Source: Agromyces cerinus subsp. cerinus (lineage in GTDB: Bacteria > Actinomycetota > Actinomycetes > Actinomycetales > Microbacteriaceae). Taken from it: a stretch of DNA of 64,000 nucleotides. A program made the translations under genes and the position numbers. Where the stretch lies: contig NZ_FSRJ01000002.1 in NCBI RefSeq assembly GCF_900142065.1, positions 496,001 to 560,000 of the forward strand, read 5' to 3'. Shown one piece after another: positions 54,890-62,958 of the stretch. Every line of letters starts with the position of its first letter. Within the stretch, counting starts at the first letter, position 1. The notes beneath the pieces were generated by a model. That model made no database searches. It was not told the DNA's origin and was given only the letters and a program-made list of their open reading frames with translations.

Positions 54890-57118
54890 CTATCGCGGGG
54901 TCGAGGGGCCCGGTGACGTGGTCGGCGACGGGGTCGCGGCGACGGCCTCGGCCGACGCCGGCCAATGGTGGAACCACCTCGCCCAGCGCTCCGCGCGCCA
55001 TCCCTGCGGTCGGAGCAGCTTTCGTCGCGCCGCGAGATCCTTCGTGAAGGCATCGGTGCGCACCGCATCGCGGAGCTTCATCCGAGCGGGGATCGCGGCG
55101 AACGCCCGAGCGTCGACGTCGGCGACGTCCGTGCGTGCCGCCACGATGATCGGAACCGGCGAGTAGAGCGGTTCGACGAAGACGAAGATCGCAACGATGA
55201 GGAGGATCACGGCGCTCACGATCAGCCATTCGAGCGCGGGATGAGCCCAGGCGTAGATCGCGAACCACGCGCAGACGACGGCGCCGCCGACGTAGAACGC
55301 GCGTGGGATCGAGCTCAGCACGAGCCAGTCGCGGGGCTCGATCGGGCATCGGTCCCACTCCCGCGACCGTCGGGTGACCGTCGAGAGGCGCTGGTTCAGC
55401 CAGATCAGCACAGCAAGGACGAGCCCCGAGGCGATGAGCCAGCTCCACGGGTTCAGGCCGTCGGGGTCGGTCACGAACGAGGCAGATTCGATGGCGGCGG
55501 GCACCGCCTCCGCGACATCCCGACCGCCCGGGAACACCCCGATCATGAAGCCGATCGCACCGGCGACCCAGCTCGCGAAGGTCGCGAAGGCGGCGTAGAC
55601 GCCCGGCAACCCGGGCAGGATCGCGGCGATCACGACGGCGGCCAGCATGTTGATGCCGAGCGACTTCTTGTCGATGACCGAGAGCTGGTTCTCGACGGCG
55701 AGGACGGCGGCGGGAGCCGCAGGGAAGCCCGGGCCGAGCAGTTGGCGCGCGGTGGGCTCGACGACCTGGATCGTGTTCTGGAAGTAGACGGAGTGGTCGA
55801 GGAAGGGCTGGCTCGTGTTGTGCACCGCGTGCTCTTCGGGCCCCGTCGAGTTGGAGCCGCCGGGGAAGTAGGCGTTCCGCCAGCGCTCGCGACGGCCGGG
55901 CGCCGAGTCGGCGATCGGGCCCGCCGAGAACGGATCCCAGATGGCCCAGTGGTTCGTCCACTGCACGCCGTCACCCGCGTCGGGCTCGGCGTTGCGATCG
56001 ATCCACTTCTGCACGGGCCGATACTCGTCGGGCCGGCCGAGCCAGCGATCGCGTCCGAGCAGCACGACCGCCGCACCGACGGTGGTCAGGCGGTTCACGT
56101 TGAACTCGCTCGGCTTCAGCTCCTCGAAGAGGGCGTACGTCGCGACGGCCGCGCCCTGCGAGTGGGCGAAGAGGTGCACGTCGCCGTGGTCGCCGACGAG
56201 CTCCTTCGCCTTGGCGAGGGCGTCGCGCACGACGAGGCGCATCGCCGAGGCGCGCACGGGGCGCTCCTTCCAGGCGGCGACGTCGCCGATCGATTCGACG
56301 ATGCCGTCGATGACACCCTGAGCGACGTTCTTGAACCACGGGATCAGCAGGAGCGGGCTGATGAGCGGCAGGATCGGCGTCAGCACGGCGGCGAGCAGTA
56401 CGAGGAAGACCCACGTGACGCCGAAGGCGATCGAGCACACGACGAGCCGCACGGAGTCGATGGCGAGGTCCACGCCCTTCGGGAGCGTTCGCGGCTCACC
56501 GGGCGCCTTGGTCCAGTGCCGCACGAGCGTGTACCACGGCACGAGCACCATGGTTCCGAGGAAGAGGTCGAGGACGCGCCAGATCGCGCGCCACATGAAG
56601 ACGACGGCCCACTGGAAGATCTCGCCGCGATTCATCGGCACGAAGGACTCCGACCAGCGCGCCTCGATGATCGCGATCTTCTGCACGACGTCGTCGGTCT
56701 CGTCGGCCGGTGCGCCCGCCGCCTGTGCGAGGGGGCCCGGGTACCGCACCGTCGCCGTGATCATCGGCAGGTCGCCCGACAGGTCCGACGTGCGGATCGC
56801 GATCCCGTGGCGCTCATCGGCGCCGATCACCCGGTCGCGCGCGAGCCAGTCCATGCGTCCGAGCAGCGGCTCGGCCCATTCGAGCAGGATCTGGCTGCGG
56901 TAGGCGTTGCCCATGCCGTGCACGACCACGAGCGCGCGGTCGAACGACTGGTCGTCGGATGCCTCGGGCCGGCGTCGCTCGGTCGACTCCGCGCCGTCGG
57001 CGGGGCCGGCGCCGCTGCTCTCGGGGCTCTCGGCTCCGTCGAGGGCGTCGGCTGCACCGCGGTCCGCATCTGAGGGGACTGCCGATTCGTCTGGCGTGGG
57101 GCTGGGTGCGATCCGCAT
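54890..57118 (-). CDS. Membrane-embedded alpha/beta hydrolase-like protein
   Basis: A 742-residue protein of no family I can name. Residues 1-60 are acidic and disordered. LVVVHGMGN (63-71) is the oxyanion strand of an alpha/beta hydrolase, and DVHLFAHSQGAAVATYA places the likely nucleophile at S320. A His in FLDHSVYFQNT is a candidate for the triad. Hydrophobic segments are inserted before the nucleophile (about residues 167-200 and 225-262), and several more follow in the C-terminal half. A lipase or esterase acting at the membrane is the best guess. The 54-bp gap to the AEC gene carries CACGTG repeats only. ATG 57118. Confidence 0.75.
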   Translation of the reverse strand: MRIAPSPTPDESAVPSDADRGAADALDGAESPESSGAGPADGAESTERRRPEASDDQSFDRALVVVHGMGNAYRSQILLEWAEPLLGRMDWLARDRVIGADERHGIAIRTSDLSGDLPMITATVRYPGPLAQAAGAPADETDDVVQKIAIIEARWSESFVPMNRGEIFQWAVVFMWRAIWRVLDLFLGTMVLVPWYTLVRHWTKAPGEPRTLPKGVDLAIDSVRLVVCSIAFGVTWVFLVLLAAVLTPILPLISPLLLIPWFKNVAQGVIDGIVESIGDVAAWKERPVRASAMRLVVRDALAKAKELVGDHGDVHLFAHSQGAAVATYALFEELKPSEFNVNRLTTVGAAVVLLGRDRWLGRPDEYRPVQKWIDRNAEPDAGDGVQWTNHWAIWDPFSAGPIADSAPGRRERWRNAYFPGGSNSTGPEEHAVHNTSQPFLDHSVYFQNTIQVVEPTARQLLGPGFPAAPAAVLAVENQLSVIDKKSLGINMLAAVVIAAILPGLPGVYAAFATFASWVAGAIGFMIGVFPGGRDVAEAVPAAIESASFVTDPDGLNPWSWLIASGLVLAVLIWLNQRLSTVTRRSREWDRCPIEPRDWLVLSSIPRAFYVGGAVVCAWFAIYAWAHPALEWLIVSAVILLIVAIFVFVEPLYSPVPIIVAARTDVADVDARAFAAIPARMKLRDAVRTDAFTKDLAARRKLLRPQGWRAERWARWFHHWPASAEAVAATPSPTTSPGPSTPR

Positions 57119-57201
57119 GGATTCTCCTCGAGCGAGTGCGTCTGAGCGAACGCTAGCGGCTCGACCCGCCCCGTGTCGCCTGTGTCATCGCGGAGATCTC
57201 G

Positions 57202-57498
57202 TCAGTGCAGACCCTGACCCGATCGCGCGATGCTGCGGCGGCGCATCCCCCCGTAGGCGGCGAGCAGGCGCGGCACGACGAGGTACACGGCGAGCGGCAC
57301 GACCACCACGGTGAGTGCGAAGGCTCGGAGCACCGGATGCCACGACTCGGAGATCGGCCCGATGACGACCATTCCGACGGCGACGAGGGGGAAGATCGCG
57401 AGCCAGGTGATAACGGCGCGCACGTGGACCGACGGCGGCCCAGGGGGTGCCGCGGGGGTCGGGGCGGCCGCTGCGGTGGCGGGGTCGGTGCTGCTCAT
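57202..57498 (-). CDS. Small membrane protein, likely TetR-regulated
   Basis: A 98-residue protein with a Pro/Ala-rich N-terminus and two hydrophobic segments (VITWLAIFPLVAVGMVVIGPI and VLRAFALTVVVVPLAVYLVVPRLL), resembling the DUF2798-type two-helix layout although I cannot confirm the family. GGAAGG precedes ATG 57498. It diverges from a TetR gene; one copy of the mirror-image operator lies 20 bp upstream of its start. Confidence 0.72.
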   Translation of the reverse strand: MSSTDPATAAAAPTPAAPPGPPSVHVRAVITWLAIFPLVAVGMVVIGPISESWHPVLRAFALTVVVVPLAVYLVVPRLLAAYGGMRRRSIARSGQGLH

Positions 57499-57517
57499 CG
57501 ATGGTTCCTTCCGAAGA

Positions 57518-57581
57518 TTTCCAACTGAACGGTTGTAATCGAACCATGCCGGTCGCGGATCCGCAACCGTTCAGTTGGAAA
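57518..57581. promoter_or_regulatory. Mirror-image TetR operators
   Basis: An 18-base sequence at 57518-57535 (TTTCCAACTGAACGGTTG) is repeated perfectly in inverted orientation at 57564-57581, 28 bp apart. Each copy has its own inner dyad, CAAC-N6-GTTG. One copy flanks the start of each divergent gene, so one regulator can repress both promoters equally. Confidence 0.75.
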
Positions 57582-57598
57582 ATTGCTAGGATGGCAAC

Positions 57599-58249
57599 AT
57601 GGCCTGGGATGTCGAGCGCACGAAACGCCTCCTGCTCGATGCGGCGACCGCGGAGTTCAGCGAACACGGGCTGGCCGGTGCGCGCATCGATCGCATCGCG
57701 GCGAACGCCGGCGTCAACAAGGAGCGCATCTACCAGTACTTCGGCAAGAAGGACGAGCTCTTCGCCACCGTGCTCGGCACGCAGTTGCGCAGCACGATGG
57801 ACGCGGTTCCGATGATCGGAGCGGGCCCGGCGGCAGCCGGCGACTACGCCGGACGGCTCTTCGATCACCACATCGCCGAGGCGACGATCCCTCGCCTGGT
57901 CTTCTGGGAGGGGCTCGAGCGCGGCGAGAGCGCAGCGGCCGATGCCGCCCGCGCCGAGTACCACCGCGTCAAGGTCGAAGGGTTCCAGAAGCTCCTGCCC
58001 GGCGTCGATCGGCGCGACGCGGCCGAACTCCTGCTCACGATCGTCACGCTCGTGAACGCCTGGCCGGTGCTCGGTCACCTCGACGCGCTGCTCGTCGGCG
58101 CCGACGACGCTGCGGCTGATCGCCGCGCCGCCCGACGAGCCTCGATCGTGCAGACGGTCGAGCTCCTCGCCGAGGCGGCGCTGCGCCGGTCGCCCGGGGG
58201 CGACCGGTCGGGTGCGGATCGCCGAGATCCACCAGGAGTTCAGGGATAA
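57599..58249 (+). CDS. TetR-family regulator
   Basis: A 216-residue regulator. HTH: LLLDAATAEFSEHGLAGARIDRIAANAGVNKERIYQYFGKKDELF. The ligand domain is helical; a later stretch, ELLLTIVTLVNAWPVLGH, is typical of TetR_C members with unknown ligands. ATG 57599 lies six bases after TAGGAT (57587-57592), so the mRNA is probably leaderless. Divergent from the small membrane protein with a matching operator pair. Confidence 0.9.
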   Translation: MAWDVERTKRLLLDAATAEFSEHGLAGARIDRIAANAGVNKERIYQYFGKKDELFATVLGTQLRSTMDAVPMIGAGPAAAGDYAGRLFDHHIAEATIPRLVFWEGLERGESAAADAARAEYHRVKVEGFQKLLPGVDRRDAAELLLTIVTLVNAWPVLGHLDALLVGADDAAADRRAARRASIVQTVELLAEAALRRSPGGDRSGADRRDPPGVQG

Positions 58250-58436
58250 CCCTGATCTGCGGCGTCGGCGGCGCTTCGTAGTGTGAGTACCGATCGCCGC
58301 TCCGCGGACTGCAGGGGGAACTGTCACCGCGAGGTGGCGATCGGAAAGCCGGTCAGCACCGCGTCCCGAACACGAGGTGCAGGCCGGCTTCCCCCATTTT
58401 CGGCGCCGTCGGCGCACGCAGGGAAGGGCAGGCGCG

Positions 58437-59180
58437 ATGAACGAGCGGAAGATGCACCTCACGCGACAGCGCCAGGCCGCGCCGGCTCGAGAAGAGGTGC
58501 GCTCCGCGCACGTCGACCGCGCGCTCAGCTGGAGCGACTTCCGCACCGCAGTGCGCTTCGACCCCGCCAACCGACTGCTGCTCGCCGTGCCCGCGATCAG
58601 CGCGAAGCGCGCCGAGCACGCATGGCTCGGCTCGGCGACGACGCCGCACACCCGTCTCGGCGAGGGCGAGATGTACCGCCGCGAGTACGAGCGCGGTGCC
58701 GTGTACTGGTCGGCGCGCACCGGCGCCCACGAGGTGCACGGGGCGATCGCCGAGCACTGGAACGGCGTGGGCGCCGAGACGTCGTTCCTCGGCTTCCCGA
58801 CGACCGACGAACAGCCGCTCGCCGCATCGGAGTCGGGCGGCAGGATCGCCGGCGGCTTCGCGCACTTCGAGGGCGGTTCGATCTACTGGAGCCCGGGTCA
58901 CGGCCCGGCGATCGTGTTCGGCATGGTGCGCGACATCTGGGCGCTGCTGGGGTGGGAGCGTTCGGCGCTCGGGCTCCCGGTGCTCGACGTCGACGTCGAG
59001 CCGGGCACGGGCGTGCTCCGCGGCGTCTTCGAGCACGGCACGGTGGAGTGGTCGTCGTCGACCGGGCCGGTCGTCGTCATACATCCGTCGCCCGGAAGTC
59101 CCGACTCGGTCGGCGTCCTCGACGCCGTCGACGAGAACACGCTCGACCGGCTCCGGCCCGACTTCGCGCCCGGAGGCTGA
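58437..59180 (+). CDS. LGFP-repeat protein
   Basis: A 247-residue protein with at least two clear LGFP repeats: VYWSARTGAHEVHGAIAEHW to SFLGFPTTDEQ, and IYWSPGHGPAIVFGMVRDIW to ALGLPVLD. A partial third follows (GTVEWSSSTGPVVVI). LGFP repeats are linked to cell-wall association in mycolic-acid bacteria. Here the N-terminus is charged with no signal peptide, which is odd for a wall protein. GGGAAGGG precedes ATG 58437. No neighbour suggests a role. Confidence 0.82.
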   Translation: MNERKMHLTRQRQAAPAREEVRSAHVDRALSWSDFRTAVRFDPANRLLLAVPAISAKRAEHAWLGSATTPHTRLGEGEMYRREYERGAVYWSARTGAHEVHGAIAEHWNGVGAETSFLGFPTTDEQPLAASESGGRIAGGFAHFEGGSIYWSPGHGPAIVFGMVRDIWALLGWERSALGLPVLDVDVEPGTGVLRGVFEHGTVEWSSSTGPVVVIHPSPGSPDSVGVLDAVDENTLDRLRPDFAPGG

Positions 59181-59254
59181 GCGCCGAGCCCGGTCGCGGG
59201 CGCCGCCCACTGCTCGCGACGCGCGCGATCGCGCCCGCGTGACAGACTCGACGG

Positions 59255-61804
59255 ATGACCCCGACCCTGCCTGAGCTCGCGCCGAGCCCGTACGACGCCG
59301 ACGCGATGTACGACGCCTTCGTCGGCTGGGCCGAGGGCCGTGGCCTGTCGCTCTACCCTGCACAGGACGAGGCGATCATCGAGATCGTCTCGGGCGCGAA
59401 CGTCATCCTCTCCACGCCCACGGGCACCGGCAAGTCGCTCGTCGCGGTGGCGGCCCACGCGGCATCCATCGCCCGCGGCGGCCGCAGCTACTACACGGCG
59501 CCCATCAAGGCCCTCGTCTCCGAGAAGTTCTTCCAGCTCGTCGAGATCTTCGGCGCGATGAACGTCGGCATGGTCACGGGCGACAGCTCGGTGAACCCGG
59601 ATGCCCCGATCATCTGCTGCACCGCCGAGATCCTCGCGAACCTCGCGCTGCGGCACGGACCCGACGCCGACGTCGACCAGGTCGTCATGGACGAGTTCCA
59701 CTACTACGGCGACCCCGACCGCGGCTGGGCCTGGCAGGTGCCCCTGCTGACGCTGCACCGGGCGCAGTTCGTGCTCATGTCGGCCACGCTCGGCGACGTC
59801 ACCGCGATCGCCGCCGACCTGAAGCGGCGCACCGGCCGCGAGACCGCGCTCGTCACGGGCGTCGACCGGCCGGTGCCGCTGCACTTCTCGTATGCGAAGA
59901 CGCCCGTGCAGGAGACGGTCGAGGAGCTCATCGAGACCCGGCAGGCGCCCGTCTACATCGTGCACTTCTCCCAGGCTGCGGCGATGGAGCGGGCGCAGGC
60001 GCTGTCGTCGATCCGCGTCGTCACGCGCGAGCAGCGCGACGAGATCGCCGAGGCGATCGGCGGGTTCCGCTTCAACACCGCATTCGGCAAGACCCTCTCG
60101 CGACTCGTTCGCGCGGGCATCGGCGTGCACCACGCCGGCATGCTGCCGCGCTATCGGCGTCTCGTCGAGACGCTCGCGCAACGTGGGCTGCTCCGCGTCA
60201 TCTGCGGCACCGACACGCTCGGCGTCGGCATCAACGTGCCGATCCGCACGGTGCTCATCACCGCGCTCGCGAAGTTCGATGGGCAGCGGATGCGTCAGCT
60301 CACCGCGCGCGAGTTCCACCAGATCGCGGGGCGGGCCGGGCGGGCCGGCTACGACACCGCAGGCACCGTGGTGGTGCTCGCACCCGAGCACGAGATCGAG
60401 AACGAGGCATCCGTCCGCAAGGCGGGCGACGACCCGAAGAAGCTCAAGAAGATCGTGCGCAAGAAGGCGCCGGCAGGTCAGATCACGTGGGGCGAGGCCT
60501 CGTACGAGCGACTCGTGGCCGCCGAGCCCGAGCCGCTCGTGCCGCAGCTGAAGCTCACCGCGGCGATGCTGATCAACGTGATCGCCCGCGGGGGAGACGT
60601 GATCGGCGACATCCGCTCGCTCGTCTTCGACAACCACGAACCTCGCGCTCGGCAGTTCGAGCTCGCGCGGCGGGCGCTCGAGATCTTCCGCACGCTGCGC
60701 GACGCCGGTGTCGTGGAGCTGCTGCCCCCTGCGGGCGACGGCCTGCCGATCGTGCGCCTCACGGTCGACCTGCAGCCGAACTTCGCGCTCAACCAGCCGC
60801 TGTCGCCGTTCGCGCTCGCCGCGATCGAGCTGCTCGACCCCGAGGAACCGGCCGGCCCTTCGACAGGCTCAGGAGGCGTCGGCACCGGCCACTACGCCCT
60901 CGATGTCGTGAGCGTCATCGAGTCGACGCTCGACGACCCGCGCCCGATCCTCTCGCAGCAGCAGTTCAAGGAGCGCGGCGAGGCCATCGGCCGTATGAAG
61001 CAGGACGGCATCGAGTACGACGAGCGCATGGAGCTCGTCGAGCTGGTCACCTGGCCGAAACCGCTCGACGAGCTGCTCGCACAGTCGTTCGAGGTCTTCG
61101 CCTCGAGCCAGCCGTGGGTGCGCGACTTCGAGCTCTCGCCGAAGTCGGTCGTGCGCGACATGTTCGAGCGCAGCATGTCGTTCGGAGAATACGTCGGCTT
61201 CTACCAGCTCGCCCGCAGCGAGGGACTCGTGCTGCGCTACCTCTCCGACGCGTATCGGGCGATTCGCCAGACCGTGCCGACCGAGGCGAAGAACGAAGAA
61301 CTGCTCGACATCATCGAATGGCTCGGCGAACTCGTGCGCCAGGTCGACTCGAGTCTCGTCGACGAGTGGAACGAGCTCATCGACCCCGCGGCCCACCTGC
61401 CCGAGGACGAGACCGCGGTCGTGCCGCCGGCCCCGCCGTCGGTCGTGACCAACCGGCGCGCATTCACAGTGCTGGTGCGCAACGAGCTGTTCCGGCGCGT
61501 GCAGCTCGCCGCCCTCGAGCGCGACGACGAGCTCGCCGAGCTCGACCCCGACGCCGGCTGGCCCGACGCCCTCGACCGGTACTACGCCGAGCACGACGAG
61601 ATCGGCACGGGGCCGGCGGCCCGCTCACCGCGCCTGGTCGCGATCGACGAGTCGGATGCCGCAGCCGGCATGTGGCGTGTCGAGCAGACGATCGACGACC
61701 CGGCAGGCGATCACGACTGGCGCATCAGGGCCGAGGTCGACCTCGACGCGTCCGCCGATGAGGGGGCGGCGATTGTGCACGTCAACGAGGTCGTCCGGCT
61801 CTGA
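59255..61804 (+). CDS. Ski2-like DEAD/DEAH-box helicase with DUF3516-like C-terminus
   Basis: An 849-residue RNA/DNA helicase. Motif I STPTGTGKS, motif II VVMDEFHYY (DEFH), motif III LMSATL, motif V GTDTLGVGINVP, motif VI HQIAGRAGRAGYD. The C-terminal 400 residues match the actinobacterial DUF3516 part (FERSMSFGEYVGFYQLARSEGLVLRYLSDAYRAI). An insertion PSTGSGG near residue 535 is encoded by a dispersed-repeat-like sequence (60857-60873). Role probably in RNA metabolism or repair, not demonstrated. Confidence 0.93.
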   Translation: MTPTLPELAPSPYDADAMYDAFVGWAEGRGLSLYPAQDEAIIEIVSGANVILSTPTGTGKSLVAVAAHAASIARGGRSYYTAPIKALVSEKFFQLVEIFGAMNVGMVTGDSSVNPDAPIICCTAEILANLALRHGPDADVDQVVMDEFHYYGDPDRGWAWQVPLLTLHRAQFVLMSATLGDVTAIAADLKRRTGRETALVTGVDRPVPLHFSYAKTPVQETVEELIETRQAPVYIVHFSQAAAMERAQALSSIRVVTREQRDEIAEAIGGFRFNTAFGKTLSRLVRAGIGVHHAGMLPRYRRLVETLAQRGLLRVICGTDTLGVGINVPIRTVLITALAKFDGQRMRQLTAREFHQIAGRAGRAGYDTAGTVVVLAPEHEIENEASVRKAGDDPKKLKKIVRKKAPAGQITWGEASYERLVAAEPEPLVPQLKLTAAMLINVIARGGDVIGDIRSLVFDNHEPRARQFELARRALEIFRTLRDAGVVELLPPAGDGLPIVRLTVDLQPNFALNQPLSPFALAAIELLDPEEPAGPSTGSGGVGTGHYALDVVSVIESTLDDPRPILSQQQFKERGEAIGRMKQDGIEYDERMELVELVTWPKPLDELLAQSFEVFASSQPWVRDFELSPKSVVRDMFERSMSFGEYVGFYQLARSEGLVLRYLSDAYRAIRQTVPTEAKNEELLDIIEWLGELVRQVDSSLVDEWNELIDPAAHLPEDETAVVPPAPPSVVTNRRAFTVLVRNELFRRVQLAALERDDELAELDPDAGWPDALDRYYAEHDEIGTGPAARSPRLVAIDESDAAAGMWRVEQTIDDPAGDHDWRIRAEVDLDASADEGAAIVHVNEVVRL
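60857..60873. repeat. Dispersed-repeat-like sequence inside helicase gene
   Basis: CCTTCGACAGGCTCAGG lies in frame in the helicase gene, encoding part of the PSTGSGG insertion. This word resembles a short repeat I know as common between genes in Microbacteriaceae and other high-GC bacteria; here it has entered a coding sequence. Confidence 0.5.
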
Positions 61805-61817
61805 CCCGCAGCGGGGC

Positions 61818-62711
61818 TCAGGAGACCGCGAGCATGGCCGCCGCGGCCAGCGCGAGCACGAGGCCGGCCCACTGCACCGGTGCGATGCGCTCCCGCAACA
61901 CGATCGCCGCGAGCAGGATCGTGCCGGCCGGGTACATCGCGCCGAGCACGGCGGCGATCGCCAGCTCGCCGGCGCGGATGCCGAAGAGGATCAGGGCGTT
62001 CGCCGCCGCATTGACGAGCCCGCCGACGACGGCGAGGCGGATGCCCCGTGCCCGGTCGCGAGCGTCGAGGGCGTCCGTCGACTCGTCGGCGCGCGGCATC
62101 CTCGATCGCTTCGCCCGCGCGCGGAGTGCGAGCCCGCCGACCACGGCGAACATGACGACCGCGGTGACCGCGCTGTTGACCGCGAGGGGTGCGAGGCCGC
62201 TCTCGTCGGAGGTCCGGTCGATGAGGATGAAGAACGCGCCGATCGCGGTGCCGGATCCGATGCCCATGGCGATGCCGGTGAGGCTCGGCCTGACGGCACC
62301 GCGTTCGGGCACGAAGCCGACGAGCACGACCGCGACGAGCGCCAGGCCGAGCGCCCACGGCGCGAGGGGGCCGAGCCGTGCGCCGGTCGCGAGGCCCCAG
62401 AGCATCGGCACGATCGCCGAGACCACCGCGGTGAGCGGCGAGAGGATCGACATCGGGCCGATCGCGAGGCAGGCGTAGAGGAGGCCGATCGCGACGGCGC
62501 CGGCGACACCCGCCGCAGCGCCCCACCAGAGATCGGCAGCAGTCCAGACTCCGCCCGACAGCGGTGTCGCGACGGCCAGCCCGATGAAGCCGGCGACCGA
62601 GGCGACCGCGGTGGCGAGCACGGCGCCGATGCGTTTCGCGGCGAGCCCGCCGAGGAAGTCCGCCGCCCCGAACACGAACGCTCCGGTGAGCGAGAGGACG
62701 GCGGTGAGCAT
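61818..62711 (-). CDS. EamA/DMT-family transporter
   Basis: A 297-residue permease with ten hydrophobic segments in two EamA halves: AFVFGAADFLGGLAAKRIGAV, then GPMSILSPLTAVVSAIVPMLWGLATGARL, and GELAIAAVLGAMYPAGTILLAAIVLRERI. Substrate unknown (metabolite or drug export). ATG 62711 is preferred: TACGCT lies 10 bases upstream; a GTG at 62735 would overlap that promoter. Confidence 0.85.
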   Translation of the reverse strand: MLTAVLSLTGAFVFGAADFLGGLAAKRIGAVLATAVASVAGFIGLAVATPLSGGVWTAADLWWGAAAGVAGAVAIGLLYACLAIGPMSILSPLTAVVSAIVPMLWGLATGARLGPLAPWALGLALVAVVLVGFVPERGAVRPSLTGIAMGIGSGTAIGAFFILIDRTSDESGLAPLAVNSAVTAVVMFAVVGGLALRARAKRSRMPRADESTDALDARDRARGIRLAVVGGLVNAAANALILFGIRAGELAIAAVLGAMYPAGTILLAAIVLRERIAPVQWAGLVLALAAAAMLAVS

Positions 62712-62848
62712 GGTGCTGCTCAGCGTATCGGGCACCGCCCTCGGGGTCGGATCTGCTCATCCGTGCGGCTGTCACCCGGTCATCTGCTCATCTGAGCACT
62801 GGTTGTGAACTCCGCGTGAAATCGGGGCGAGCGGGTGGTGTGAAGCCC

Positions 62849-62877
62849 TTGGCAGCGGCACAGCGCGGTCTTATGCT
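62849..62877 (+). promoter_or_regulatory. Promoter for the extracellular nuclease gene
   Basis: TTGGCA (62849-62854), a 17-bp spacer and TATGCT (62872-62877), close to the sigma-70-type consensus and the best-formed promoter in the window. The gene start is 81 bp downstream, giving a short leader. Confidence 0.6.
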
Positions 62878-62958
62878 ACGGAGCAATCGTCCCGCCGCCG
62901 GCGTGCTCGCTGCAGCGTCGAATCCGAGGTGGGGTGTGGTCGTTCGATGAGGAGAGTC

